Below are positions 48,966 to 57,340 of a stretch of DNA of 64,000 nt, piece after piece. A program made the translations under genes and the position numbers. The stretch spans positions 62,001-126,000 of the forward strand of contig NZ_JBOCEG010000006.1 of the NCBI RefSeq assembly GCF_050586465.1. Reading direction: 5' to 3'. The stretch comes from CAJXYS01 sp913063035. GTDB lineage: Bacteria > Pseudomonadota > Alphaproteobacteria > Rhodobacterales > Rhodobacteraceae. Position 1 is the stretch's first letter. Each line of letters opens with the position of its first letter. The notes under the pieces are model-generated. The model was not told where the DNA came from. It made no database searches and saw only the letters and a program-made list of their open reading frames with translations.

Positions 48966-49316
48966 TTGACCGACCGTAGAAAGACCCCGATTTACGCCGT
49001 CGTCGACCGCGACGCGGTGATTTCCATGGACCTTGTGGAGACCCTGCGCGAGGCCGGCCCGTGCAAGGTATATCAATACAACAGCATCGCCGATTTCCGT
49101 GCCGATCTGGCCCGCTACGAACGCTTGACCGCGGCGTTTCTCGAAACCGGCTATGACGCCATCACCCGCGACGGGCTCGACCGCACGCTCGAAGGGCTGG
49201 GCGCGCGGATCGTGATGACCGCCGGCGAAGCCGATGCCCCGCGGGTCGCGGACCGGGGCTGGAAGCACCTGGTGCGCCCTTTCACCGGCGAGATGGTGCG
49301 CGAGAGCCTGTCTTGA
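48966..49316 (+). CDS. Degenerate receiver-domain protein near phyR
   Basis: The 116-residue protein looks like a diverged response-regulator receiver. VVDRDAVISMDLVETLREAG (residues 12-31) aligns with the acidic-pocket start of the PhyR receiver (VIEDEAIIAMD). The phosphoacceptor position appears to be Glu60 (AAFLET) rather than Asp, Thr85 (VMTAG) keeps the switch threonine, and Arg104-Pro105 replaces the conserved Lys-Pro. It starts with TTG at 48966 and is divergent from the Crp gene. The Asp-to-Glu change could mimic constant phosphorylation; function is unknown. The 144-base gap to the convergent phyR stop has no recognised feature. Confidence 0.7.
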   Translation: MTDRRKTPIYAVVDRDAVISMDLVETLREAGPCKVYQYNSIADFRADLARYERLTAAFLETGYDAITRDGLDRTLEGLGARIVMTAGEADAPRVADRGWKHLVRPFTGEMVRESLS

Positions 49317-49460
49317 GCTGTGGCCGGACGGACCCACCCGCCCGGCGCGACGGGCCTGCCGGGCGCTCGGAGTTTTCTTCGGGGCCATCGTCGCCGGTGT
49401 TTCCGGCTGCGGCGGGGGGCGCGCAGATCCTCTTCGTCGGTTTGCCGTCCCGCTTCGCGA

Positions 49461-50282
49461 TCAGGCGGTCAGCGTCTCGGTGCTGGCGAAGAACATCGCC
49501 TGGCTCACCGCCGAGCGGATCTGGCCCTCGTTATAGGGCTTGGAGATGAGGAAGGCCGGCTCGGGCCGCTCGCCCGTCAGAAGCCGTTCGGGGAAGGCGG
49601 TGATGAAGACCACCGGCGGCATGTTCGCGCCGCTGAGCAGGTCGTTTACCGCGTCGATGCCCGAGGATTTGTCGGCCAGCTGGATATCCGCCAGGATCAG
49701 GTCGGGCGGGTCCGCGCGACCGAGCTTCACCGCCTCGTCGCGCGTCGTGGCGACGCCGGTGACGCTGTGGCCCATCTCGGAGACGATCGAGGAGATATCC
49801 ATCGCGATGATCGCCTCGTCCTCGATGACCATGACCCGGCCGGTGACGCCATCGGCCATCTCGGTCTGGGCGATGGTGACCAGTTCCGCGGCCTCGCCGG
49901 GCCCGACCCCGAGGATGTCGCCGATCTCGTCGGGGCGGAAATTCTCGATGCTGTGCAGCAGGAGCGCCTCGCGGGTGTTCGGCGTAAGGCCCGAAAGACG
50001 TCGCTGGGCCTGCGATTCCGGGCCGTCGGGGGCGTCCGGCCCGCTGTCGACCGGCGCGCCGGAGGACGCCCAGATCCCGTGGAACACCTTGAAAAGCGCG
50101 ACCTTCGCCGTGGCCGAGCGGTCGAAGACCTCGTCATCGGCGAGGATCGCCTCCAGCGTCGCGGCCGCATAGCGGTCGCCGGTTTCCTGGCTGCCCGTCA
50201 GGGCCCGCGCATAGCGGCGCAGGAAGGGCAGTTCGGCGGCGATCGCATCGGTGAGGCTCGCGTCGGTGCGGGCGTCTGACAT
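49461..50282 (-). CDS. phyR: General stress response anti-anti-sigma response regulator PhyR
   Basis: The 273-residue protein has the PhyR layout. An N-terminal sigma-like domain (about residues 8-140, with LPFLRRYARALTGSQETGDRY) is followed by a C-terminal receiver. The receiver has E154/D155 acidic residues, D199 as phosphoacceptor, T228 and K248. When phosphorylated, the sigma-like domain captures NepR and frees EcfG. It is divergent from nepR-ecfG and read from a shared palindrome that fits the EcfG promoter on both strands. Confidence 0.96.
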   Translation of the reverse strand: MSDARTDASLTDAIAAELPFLRRYARALTGSQETGDRYAAATLEAILADDEVFDRSATAKVALFKVFHGIWASSGAPVDSGPDAPDGPESQAQRRLSGLTPNTREALLLHSIENFRPDEIGDILGVGPGEAAELVTIAQTEMADGVTGRVMVIEDEAIIAMDISSIVSEMGHSVTGVATTRDEAVKLGRADPPDLILADIQLADKSSGIDAVNDLLSGANMPPVVFITAFPERLLTGERPEPAFLISKPYNEGQIRSAVSQAMFFASTETLTA

Positions 50283-50313
50283 TGTGTTCCCCCATAACTT
50301 TTCACATGCTCTT

Positions 50314-50346
50314 GGAACCGAACGCAGGGTCGCGCCGTTCGGTTCC
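50314..50346. promoter_or_regulatory. Palindromic EcfG promoter pair for phyR and nepR-ecfG
   Basis: The arms GGAACCGAACG (50314-50324) and CGTTCGGTTCC (50336-50346) are perfect 11-bp inverted repeats. On the plus strand, GGAAC (50314-50318) and CGTT (50336-50339) are 17 bases apart; on the minus strand the same pair is also 17 bases apart. GGAAC-N16/17-CGTT is the known EcfG promoter consensus, so one element can drive both divergent transcripts. Confidence 0.88.
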
Positions 50347-50381
50347 ATGAACAAGCCGGGAATTCGCGGACTTAGGCAAGC

Positions 50382-50555
50382 ATGACAAACCAGCGGAAGA
50401 AATCCAAAGTGCAGGAACAGATCGACGAAAACCTCCGGCGCGTCTACGCCGAAGCGCTCGACGACGAGATCCCCGACCGGTTCACCTCGTTGCTGGATCA
50501 GCTGCGTGCACAGGAGAAGGGTCGCGCGACGGACGATCCCGCGGAGGGCGAATGA
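50382..50555 (+). CDS. nepR: Anti-sigma factor NepR
   Basis: The 57-codon product has the NepR core QIDENLRRVYAEALDDEIPD and FTSLLDQLR. NepR binds and inhibits EcfG until phosphorylated PhyR displaces it. The ATG at 50382 gives the standard length. The stop overlaps the ecfG start by four bases (ATGA), ensuring linked synthesis of sigma and anti-sigma. Confidence 0.95.
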   Translation: MTNQRKKSKVQEQIDENLRRVYAEALDDEIPDRFTSLLDQLRAQEKGRATDDPAEGE

Positions 50556-51115
50556 CCGCCGATCCCGGACATTCCGACCCGCGTGAGGAGCTGGTGGAGC
50601 ATCTGCCGGCCATGCGGGCCTTCGCACTGAGCCTGACGCGCAACCCGGCGACGGCCGACGACCTGGTGCAGGACACCATCGTCAAGGCGTGGACCAATAT
50701 CGACAAGTTCCAGCCGGGCACGAACCTGCGCGCATGGCTTTTCACGATCCTGCGCAACACCTTCTATTCGCTGCGCCGCAAGCGCAAGCGCGAGGTCGCC
50801 GACAGCGACGGCGCGATGGCCGAGCAGCTGTCGCAGAAACCTGACCACGACGGCCGGCTCGTGCTGAGCGATTTCCGCGCCGCCTTCGAGCAGCTGCCCG
50901 ACGAACAGCGCGAGGCGCTGATCCTCGTGGGGGCATCCGGCTTTTCCTACGAGGAAGCGGCCGAGATGTGCGGCTGCGCGGTCGGCACCATCAAGAGCCG
51001 GACGAACCGGGCCCGGCGGCGCCTTGCGGAGTTGATGAACCTCGAAGACGACGAAGAGCTCGAGATGACGGACGCCGCCACGGTCGCCGTGGTCTCGGGC
51101 ACCCCGGCCGCATGA
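50552..51115 (+). CDS. ecfG: ECF sigma factor EcfG (general stress response)
   Basis: The 187-residue protein has sigma region 2 (about residues 20-80, AFALSLTRNPATADDLVQDT and KAWTNIDKFQPGTNLRAWLF). Region 4 follows (about 115-165, LPDEQREALILVGASGFSYE and GTIKSRTNRARRRLAEL). This is the EcfG/ECF15 type of alphaproteobacteria, which directs transcription from GGAAC-N16/17-CGTT promoters. It overlaps nepR upstream and the histidine kinase gene downstream by 4 bases each. Confidence 0.95.
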   Translation: MTADPGHSDPREELVEHLPAMRAFALSLTRNPATADDLVQDTIVKAWTNIDKFQPGTNLRAWLFTILRNTFYSLRRKRKREVADSDGAMAEQLSQKPDHDGRLVLSDFRAAFEQLPDEQREALILVGASGFSYEEAAEMCGCAVGTIKSRTNRARRRLAELMNLEDDEELEMTDAATVAVVSGTPAA

Positions 51116-52854
51116 CCGGGCCGGGCGGCCCGCCGCCGCCGCGCCGCCGGTTCATGCGCAGCCTGACATCGCAGCTGATCGCGGTCCTCACCGTGGCGCT
51201 GCTGCCGCTGGGGCTGATCTCTCTCTACCAGACCTCCGAAGTGCTCGAGGAAACGCGCGCGCTGTCGGAAACGGCGCTGCTCGGCCAGACCGAACGGGCC
51301 GCCGAGCGCGAACGCACCCTGATCGAAGGAGCCTTCGGCGCGGCTGCCGCGGCCGGGGCCGCGCTGCTGGAACTGCGCCGCGGCGGGGATGCCTGCGGCC
51401 CGATGCTGGCGCGGCTGGTCGAGACCGGCCCGCGGTTCGTACATGCGGCCTTCATAGGACCCGACGGCGCGACGATCTGCTCCTCTGACGGGCAACCTGC
51501 CAGCCTGGGCGACACGGAGCGCTACGAGACCTACCGGGCCAGCCCCCGGCGCGTGGTGGAGATAGAGGCCGGCGCGCCGGAGGGCGGCCCGCCGGTCCTG
51601 ACCGTCGGCGTGCCCCTGGTGGCAGGCACCAGCTTTCTTGGCTACGTGACCATCGGCGTCCCCCACGCCGTCGCCGGTCCCCTGAACGAAGAGACCGACC
51701 GCCAGGCCGAGCTTCTGACCTTCAACGCCGAGGGCACGATCCTCTCGGCCGGACCCGGGCTCGGTGACATCGCCCGCACGCTGCCCGCGGCCCATGAACT
51801 GGCCTGGTATTTCGGCGGGGCGCCGCGGGCCTTCCTCGGGCGCAACACCCTGGGCGAAGAGCGTGTCTTCGCGGTGGTTCCGATCGTCGACGATACGGTC
51901 TATGCGCTGGGCAGCTGGCCGCCGGAACGCAGCCTGAACGGCGCGATGGCGCTGGTCTTTCCGCTGCTGATGTGGATCGTCAGCATTTTCGTCGCCTATT
52001 TCGGGCTCAACCGTCTGGTGATCCGCCATGTCCGCCGCCTGCAGCGCCGGATGCGGCTCTATTCCGCGGGGCATCATGAATTCGGGACCGTGCGGCTGGA
52101 CCGCGCGCCGGAAGAGCTCGACGAGGTGGCGGCGACGTTCAACACCATGACCCGGACCCTGAACGAGAACGAGCGCCGCCGGGAGGAGGACCTGCAGGAG
52201 AAGACCGTCCTGCTGAAAGAGGTGCATCACCGGGTCAAGAACAACCTTCAGCTGATTTCCTCGATCATGAACATGCAGATCCGCGCCGCCGCCACCGACG
52301 AGGCGCGGCGCGTGCTTCGCCGCGTGCAGGATCGCGTGATGGGGCTCGCGACGATCCACCGCTACCTCTATACCGCGCGGAACCTCGGAACGGTGCGGGC
52401 CGACACGCTGCTGCGCGAGATCATCAACCAGCTGGGCGTGGTCGGCAGCGGCGGCGGCGAGGCCGCGGTGCGCATATCGGAGCATCTCGACCCGGTCGAG
52501 ATCACGCCCGACCAGTCTGTGCCCCTGTCTTTGCTCGCGACCGAGGCGGCCACCAACGCCGTGAAGTATGTTGGCCGGCCCCGGGACGAAGATCCCTGGA
52601 TTTCCCTGGTGCTGAAGGATCTGGGCGGGCGCAAGGCGGTCCTGAGCATCGTGAACTCCCTCGGCGACCCGGTCCACGACGCGCTTGAGGACAACGGCTC
52701 CGGGCTCGGCTCGCGGCTGATCGAGTCCTTCGTCACCCAGCTGGGCGGCACCCTCGAGACCGAGGCGGGCACGGAACGCTTCGGAATCCATGTCAGCTTC
52801 GAGATCGCCGAATTCGACCCCGAGAAGGAGGCGGTTCCGCTGCCGGACGCCTGA
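51112..52854 (+). CDS. Membrane sensor histidine kinase of the EcfG locus (HisKA_2 type)
   Basis: The 580-residue protein has one membrane segment near residues 20-38, a periplasmic sensor to about residue 280, a second membrane segment near residues 283-305 and a HAMP-like linker. The HisKA_2 site HHRVKNNLQLISS starts at His372, and the HATPase N-box is TEAATNAVKY near residue 476. This is the PhyK-type kinase found with phyR, likely to phosphorylate PhyR after stress. The sensed signal is unknown. It is translated in a 4-base overlap with ecfG. Confidence 0.9.
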   Translation: MTGPGGPPPPRRRFMRSLTSQLIAVLTVALLPLGLISLYQTSEVLEETRALSETALLGQTERAAERERTLIEGAFGAAAAAGAALLELRRGGDACGPMLARLVETGPRFVHAAFIGPDGATICSSDGQPASLGDTERYETYRASPRRVVEIEAGAPEGGPPVLTVGVPLVAGTSFLGYVTIGVPHAVAGPLNEETDRQAELLTFNAEGTILSAGPGLGDIARTLPAAHELAWYFGGAPRAFLGRNTLGEERVFAVVPIVDDTVYALGSWPPERSLNGAMALVFPLLMWIVSIFVAYFGLNRLVIRHVRRLQRRMRLYSAGHHEFGTVRLDRAPEELDEVAATFNTMTRTLNENERRREEDLQEKTVLLKEVHHRVKNNLQLISSIMNMQIRAAATDEARRVLRRVQDRVMGLATIHRYLYTARNLGTVRADTLLREIINQLGVVGSGGGEAAVRISEHLDPVEITPDQSVPLSLLATEAATNAVKYVGRPRDEDPWISLVLKDLGGRKAVLSIVNSLGDPVHDALEDNGSGLGSRLIESFVTQLGGTLETEAGTERFGIHVSFEIAEFDPEKEAVPLPDA

Positions 52855-52870
52855 GCCCGGCCGGCTGGGC

Positions 52871-52895
52871 GGAACGTCGGGCGGCCCGGTGCGTT
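52871..52895 (+). promoter_or_regulatory. EcfG-type promoter of the PNPOx-like stress gene
   Basis: GGAAC (52871-52875) and CGTT (52892-52895) are separated by 16 bases, matching the EcfG consensus. It lies 67 bases before the start of the next gene, which is therefore a predicted EcfG target. Confidence 0.78.
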
Positions 52896-52962
52896 TCTCC
52901 GGGGACCCCCGGAGCCGGCCGCCCGCGGCCGCCGGATCACCCACGCTTTGACGGAGGCAGAC

Positions 52963-53469
52963 ATGGCCGATACCGACACGACCTGGAAAGACGCCGAGAC
53001 GCAGCTGTTCCGGCGCCTGCACGCGGTGCGGGCCGGGATGCTCTCGCTCGAGAATTCCTCTTTGCACGCCCGTCCGATGACCCATTACCTCGACGAGGCC
53101 GGGCGGGTGCTGCACTTCATCACCGCGCGCGACACGGATCTCGTGCGCGCGCTCGGGCAGGGGGCGACGGCCCGGTTCACGATCCAGTCGCCCGAAGAAG
53201 ACTATTATGCCTGCCTGACCGGCACGCTTCGCCAGAGCGAGGACACCGACAAGCTGGACGAGGTCTGGACCCGCGGCGCCGCCGCCTGGTTCGAGGAAGG
53301 CCGCGACGATCCGAAGATCGTCCTGCTCGAGATGCCGCTGCGCGATGCGGCGATCTGGGCGACGACCGACAACGCCGTCGTGTTCGGGCTCGAGGTCACG
53401 CGCGCCGCGCTGGGGGAAAAGAGCGCGCCGGACGTGGGCGCGCAGGTGCTGCTCGACTTCACCGCCTGA
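52963..53469 (+). CDS. PNPOx-like general stress flavoprotein
   Basis: The 168-residue protein matches the pyridoxamine 5'-phosphate oxidase-like family of general stress protein 26. ARPMTHYLDEAGRVLHFITA near residue 37 and YYACLTGTLRQS near residue 80 are family features. Such proteins bind FMN or a related flavin; the substrate is unknown. The ATG at 52963 has ACGGAGG before it and is preferred over an upstream TTG. The EcfG-type promoter 67 bases upstream supports a stress role. Confidence 0.87.
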   Translation: MADTDTTWKDAETQLFRRLHAVRAGMLSLENSSLHARPMTHYLDEAGRVLHFITARDTDLVRALGQGATARFTIQSPEEDYYACLTGTLRQSEDTDKLDEVWTRGAAAWFEEGRDDPKIVLLEMPLRDAAIWATTDNAVVFGLEVTRAALGEKSAPDVGAQVLLDFTA

Positions 53470-53559
53470 GCCCGCGCGGCGCTTTTCGGCGGGCGGGCGG
53501 TGGACCGGCCCGCGCGCCACCGCTATCTTGCCCCGGAAACCGGGCAGGGAGGTGCGCGC

Positions 53560-54471
53560 GTGGCCCCGAAAACAGAGACTATCGAGGACGTCCAGGCGCT
53601 GCTTGCCGGGCAGGATTATGTCTGTGACCGGGCGCTTGGCACCGTGGTCTTCCTGGCGTTGCGCCTGGGGCGGCCGCTGTTCCTCGAGGGGGAGGCCGGC
53701 GTCGGCAAGACCGAGATCGCCAAGGCGCTCGCCGCCGGGCTGGGCCGGCGGCTGATCCGGCTGCAATGCTACGAGGGGCTGGACGCCGCGAGCGCGGTCT
53801 ATGAATGGAACTTCCCCGCCCAGATGGTCGCGATCCGCACCGCCGAGGCGGTGGAGAGCACCGACCGCGAGGCGCTCACCGACGAGTTGTTCTCGGACCG
53901 GTTCCTGATCCGCCGCCCGCTGCTCGAGGCCATGAGCCCGCAGGCCGGGGGCGCGCCGGTGCTGCTGATCGACGAGCTCGACCGCACCGACGAGCCCTTC
54001 GAGGCCTTCCTGCTGGAGGCGCTCAGCGATTTCCAGGTGACGATCCCCGAGCTTGGCACGATCAGGGCGCCGGAGCCGCCCATCGTGATCATCACGTCGA
54101 ACCGCACCCGCGAGGTTCATGACGCGCTGAAGCGGCGCTGCCTCTATCACTGGGTGGACTACCCCGATTTCAGCCGCGAGATGGATATCCTGCATGCCCG
54201 CGCGCCCGAGGCCGCCGAGGCGCTCTCGCGCGAGGTGGTGAGCTTCGTGCAGCGCCTGCGGGGCGAGGATCTTTTCAAGAAGCCGGGCGTGGCCGAAACC
54301 ATCGACTGGGCGAAATGCCTGTTGGCGCTCGACGCGGTGCAGCTGAGCCCCGAGGTGATCGCGGACACGATCGGCGCGATCCTGAAATACCAGGACGATA
54401 TCCAGCGCCTGCAGGGATCGGAGGCCAAGCGCATCCTCGACGAGGCCCGCGCCGGGCTCGAAACCGCCTGA
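53560..54471 (+). CDS. MoxR/CoxD-type AAA+ ATPase
   Basis: The 303-residue ATPase has Walker A GEAGVGKTEIAKALA near residue 47, Walker B PVLLIDELDRTD near residue 134 and sensor 1 IVIITSNRTRE near residue 177. This is the MoxR family, CoxD-like branch, a chaperone that assembles metal or multi-subunit enzymes together with a VWA partner. It uses a GTG start at 53560 behind GGAGG. The VWA gene follows 16 bases later. The client enzyme is not in the window. Confidence 0.88.
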   Translation: MAPKTETIEDVQALLAGQDYVCDRALGTVVFLALRLGRPLFLEGEAGVGKTEIAKALAAGLGRRLIRLQCYEGLDAASAVYEWNFPAQMVAIRTAEAVESTDREALTDELFSDRFLIRRPLLEAMSPQAGGAPVLLIDELDRTDEPFEAFLLEALSDFQVTIPELGTIRAPEPPIVIITSNRTREVHDALKRRCLYHWVDYPDFSREMDILHARAPEAAEALSREVVSFVQRLRGEDLFKKPGVAETIDWAKCLLALDAVQLSPEVIADTIGAILKYQDDIQRLQGSEAKRILDEARAGLETA

Positions 54472-54487
54472 GCCCGGGCGCAGCGCC

Positions 54488-55750
54488 ATGGTCGAATACG
54501 CCCCCCTCGACATTCCCGAGGACGGCAAGCTCGCCGCCAACATCACCCATTTCGCCCGCGCGCTGCGCAAGGCCGGGCTGCCGGCCGGGCCGGGGCGGGT
54601 GGTCGATGCGATCCGCGCGGTGGAGGCGGCCGGCTTCACCAGCCGGGCGGATTTCTTCTTCACGCTCCAGGCCTGTTTCGTGAACCGGCCCGAACAGCGC
54701 GCGGTCTTCGCGCAGATCTTCCGGCTTTACTGGCGCGATCCGCGTTACCTCGAGCACATGATGTCGATGATGCTGCCGGCGATACGGGGCGTGCAGGAGG
54801 AACGCGCCGCGCGCGCCGCCGAACGCCGCGCGGCCGAGGCGCTGCTCGACGGGGTGGCGCGTGACGCGCCCGACCTGCCCGAGCCCGAAGGCGAGAGCGA
54901 GCAGATCGAGATCGACGCCGCGCTGACCATGTCGGCCGAGGAGCGGCTCCGGACGCTCGACTTCGAGCAGATGACCACCGCCGAGATGGCCGCGGCCCGG
55001 CGCCGGATCGCCCGGCTGAGCCTGCCGGTCCCGCCGCTGAAGACGCGCCGGCTGGCCGCCGATCCGCGCGGCCGGCGACCGGACTGGCGCGCCACGATGC
55101 GCGCCGCGCTGCGCCGCGGCGGCGCGATCGAACGGCTGTCCTGGCGGGCGCGGCGGACGCGCTGGCCGAACCTGGTCGCGCTCTGCGACATCTCGGGATC
55201 GATGTCGGCCTATTCGCGGGTGGTGCTGCATTTCCTGCACAGCGTCGCCAACGAGAAGGGCGCGGGCTGGGCGAAGGTGCACGCCTTCACCTTCGGCACG
55301 CGGCTGACCAACATCACCCGCCAGCTCGGCGCGCGCGACGTGGACGCGGCGCTGGCCGCGGCCGGGGCCGAGGCGCGGGACTGGGAGGGCGGCACCCGGA
55401 TCGGGCATTGCCTGCACGTCTTCAACCGCGACTGGTCGCGGCGCGTCCTGGGATCGGGCGCGGTGGTGCTGCTGATCACCGACGGGCTCGACCGCGACGA
55501 CCCGGAGCGGCTGGCGCGCGAGATGGAGCGGCTGCATCTCTCGGCGCGGCGGGTCATCTGGATCAACCCGCTGCTGCGCTGGGAGGGCTTCGCGCCGCGT
55601 GCACAGGGGATCGCGGCGATGCTGCCCCATGTCGACTGCTTCCGCGCGGGCCACAACCTGGCCTCGCTCGAGGCGCTGGCGGACGCGGTGGCCGATGCCG
55701 GCGACCAGGGCGAGAAACTGCGGCTGATGCAGATGCTGGCGGCCGGCTGA
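54488..55750 (+). CDS. CoxE-like von Willebrand factor A-domain protein
   Basis: The 420-residue protein has a helical N-terminal part (about 1-210). A VWA domain follows, with the MIDAS motif ALCDISGSMSAYSR near residue 237. LLITDGLDRDDPERL near residue 326 is the second metal site. It matches the CoxE family that partners with CoxD/MoxR ATPases. Such pairs act in maturation of molybdenum hydroxylases and other enzymes; the client here is unknown. Confidence 0.87.
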   Translation: MVEYAPLDIPEDGKLAANITHFARALRKAGLPAGPGRVVDAIRAVEAAGFTSRADFFFTLQACFVNRPEQRAVFAQIFRLYWRDPRYLEHMMSMMLPAIRGVQEERAARAAERRAAEALLDGVARDAPDLPEPEGESEQIEIDAALTMSAEERLRTLDFEQMTTAEMAAARRRIARLSLPVPPLKTRRLAADPRGRRPDWRATMRAALRRGGAIERLSWRARRTRWPNLVALCDISGSMSAYSRVVLHFLHSVANEKGAGWAKVHAFTFGTRLTNITRQLGARDVDAALAAAGAEARDWEGGTRIGHCLHVFNRDWSRRVLGSGAVVLLITDGLDRDDPERLAREMERLHLSARRVIWINPLLRWEGFAPRAQGIAAMLPHVDCFRAGHNLASLEALADAVADAGDQGEKLRLMQMLAAG

Positions 55751-55805
55751 GCGGCGGCGCGCTGGCGCGCGCCAAGACGGTTTGCGCGCCCGTGCCGGGC
55801 GCGCG

Positions 55806-55846
55806 GTGCCTCCGGCGGGGATATTTCCGGAACGGTGAGAACGGGA
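55806..55846. repeat. Rhodobacterales-type intergenic repeat (single copy in window)
   Basis: GGTGCCTCCGGCGGGGATAT begins here and is followed by TTCCGGAAC. It resembles a short element with core CCTCCGGCGGG-A-ATATTT that I recall from many Rhodobacterales intergenic spacers. Only one copy is seen in this window, so the call rests on memory of the family. Confidence 0.4.
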
Positions 55847-55848
55847 AA

Positions 55849-55868
55849 GGGGCGCCCGCAGGCGCCCC
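55849..55868 (-). terminator. Hairpin between the VWA gene and scoB
   Basis: GGGGCGCC (55849-55856) and GGCGCCCC (55861-55868) form an 8-bp stem with loop CGCA. On the minus strand it is followed by TTTCCCG, so it could end scoB transcription 30 bases after its stop codon. Confidence 0.55.
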
Positions 55869-55897
55869 CTGGCCGCGTTCGGGGTCGTGGCGGCGCC

Positions 55898-56527
55898 TCA
55901 GTCGACGATCGTCGCCTCGGTCTTCTCGCGGATCTCGTCCGCGGTCACGCCGTCGGCGGTCTCGACGATCCTGAGCCCGCCCTCGACCACGTCGAGCACG
56001 CCGAGATTGGTGATGATCCGGTCCACGACGCCGGTGCCGGTCAGTGGCAGGGTGCAGGCCTTCAGCAGCTTGGGCGCGCCGGCCTTGTTGTTGTGGTCCA
56101 TCACCACCACGACGCGGCGGACGCCGGCGACGAGGTCCATGGCGCCGCCCATGCCCTTCACCAGCTTGCCCGGGATCATCCAGTTGGCGAGATCGCCGTT
56201 CTCGGCCACTTCCATCGCGCCGAGGATCGCCATCGCGATCTTGCCGCCGCGGATCATGCCGAAGCTGGTCGCGCTGTCGAAATAGGCGGTGTTGGGCAGT
56301 TCGGTGATCGTCTGCTTGCCGGCATTGATGAGATCCGGGTCCTCCTCGCCCTCGAGGGGGAAGGGGCCCATGCCCAGCATGCCGTTTTCCGATTGCAGCG
56401 TCACCGTCACCCCCTCGGGGATGAAGTTCGGCACCAGGGTCGGGATGCCGATGCCGAGATTGACGTAGGTGCCGTCCTCGAGTTCCTGCGCGGCGCGTGC
56501 CGCCATCTGATCGCGATCCCAGGCCAT
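55898..56527 (-). CDS. scoB: 3-Oxoacid CoA-transferase subunit B
   Basis: The 209-residue protein matches the beta subunit of succinyl-CoA:3-ketoacid CoA transferase. NLGIGIPTLVPNFIPEG is near residue 23, and the catalytic glutamate lies in LQSENGMLGMGPFP near residue 44. It moves CoA from succinyl-CoA to acetoacetate with ScoA. The start codon overlaps the scoA stop by one base. Acetoacetyl-CoA or adipate-type specificity cannot be told apart from sequence alone. Confidence 0.93.
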   Translation of the reverse strand: MAWDRDQMAARAAQELEDGTYVNLGIGIPTLVPNFIPEGVTVTLQSENGMLGMGPFPLEGEEDPDLINAGKQTITELPNTAYFDSATSFGMIRGGKIAMAILGAMEVAENGDLANWMIPGKLVKGMGGAMDLVAGVRRVVVVMDHNNKAGAPKLLKACTLPLTGTGVVDRIITNLGVLDVVEGGLRIVETADGVTADEIREKTEATIVD

Positions 56528-57255
56528 TACAGGTCCTCCCCTTGTCCGGCGCCGCCCTCGGCCTTGGGCCGGGTCGTGCGTTTCTCGATGCGCTTCTCGT
56601 GATCGCCCTGGATCAGCCGGTGCACGTAGATGCCCGGCAGGTGGATGCCGTCGGGGTCGAGCTCGCCGGGCTCGACGATTTCCTCGACCTCCATCACGCA
56701 GACCTTCCCGCACATCGCCGCCGGCGGGTTGAAGTTGCGCGCGGTCTTGCGGAAGATGCAGTTGCCGGTCGTGTCGGCTTTCCAGGCCTTGACGATCGCG
56801 AGATCGGCGAAGATCCCCCGCTCGAGGATGTAGGGCTCGCCGTCGAAGTCCTTGACCTCCTTGCCCTCGCCGATCTGCGTGCCGTAGCCGGTCTTGGTGT
56901 AGAAGCCCGCGATGCCCGCGCCGCCGGCGCGCATGCGTTCGGCCAGCGTGCCCTGCGGGTTGAACTCCAGCTCGAGCTCGCCCGAGAGGTATTGCTGCAT
57001 GAAGGTGTCGTTCTCGCCGACATAGGACGACATCATCTTCTTGACCTGGCGGGTCTGCAGCAGGAGGCCAAGTCCGAAATCGTCGACGCCCGCGTTGTTG
57101 GAGGCGACGGTCAGCTCCTTGGTGCCGGCATCGCGGATCGCCGCGATGAGCAGTTCCGGGATCCCGCAGAGCCCGAAGCCCCCCGCGGCGATGGTCATCC
57201 CGTCGAACAGAAGCCCGTCCAGCGCTTCCGCCGCCGAGCCGTAGATCTTGTTCAT
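56527..57255 (-). CDS. scoA: 3-Oxoacid CoA-transferase subunit A
   Basis: The 242-residue protein matches the alpha subunit, with DGMTIAAGGFGLCGIPELL near residue 18 and the later ANRNFNPPAAMCGKVCVMEVE-type segment near residue 170. It forms the CoA-transferase with ScoB directly downstream. It starts the minus-strand operon at 57255, 85 bases downstream of the HDAC-family gene on the same strand. Confidence 0.93.
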   Translation of the reverse strand: MNKIYGSAAEALDGLLFDGMTIAAGGFGLCGIPELLIAAIRDAGTKELTVASNNAGVDDFGLGLLLQTRQVKKMMSSYVGENDTFMQQYLSGELELEFNPQGTLAERMRAGGAGIAGFYTKTGYGTQIGEGKEVKDFDGEPYILERGIFADLAIVKAWKADTTGNCIFRKTARNFNPPAAMCGKVCVMEVEEIVEPGELDPDGIHLPGIYVHRLIQGDHEKRIEKRTTRPKAEGGAGQGEDL

Positions 57256-57340
57256 GGCAAGCTCCCGAATGTCTGAAACTGCCCGCGTTTGTGACCGGGG
57301 GCCGGGGTGGAGTCAATGCCGATGCCGCGCTGCAGCGGGG

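Noticed and set aside
50947..54663. Very long open frame on the minus strand opposite the histidine kinase and MoxR genes
   Set aside because: It is antisense to four well-supported genes and shows no recognised domain.
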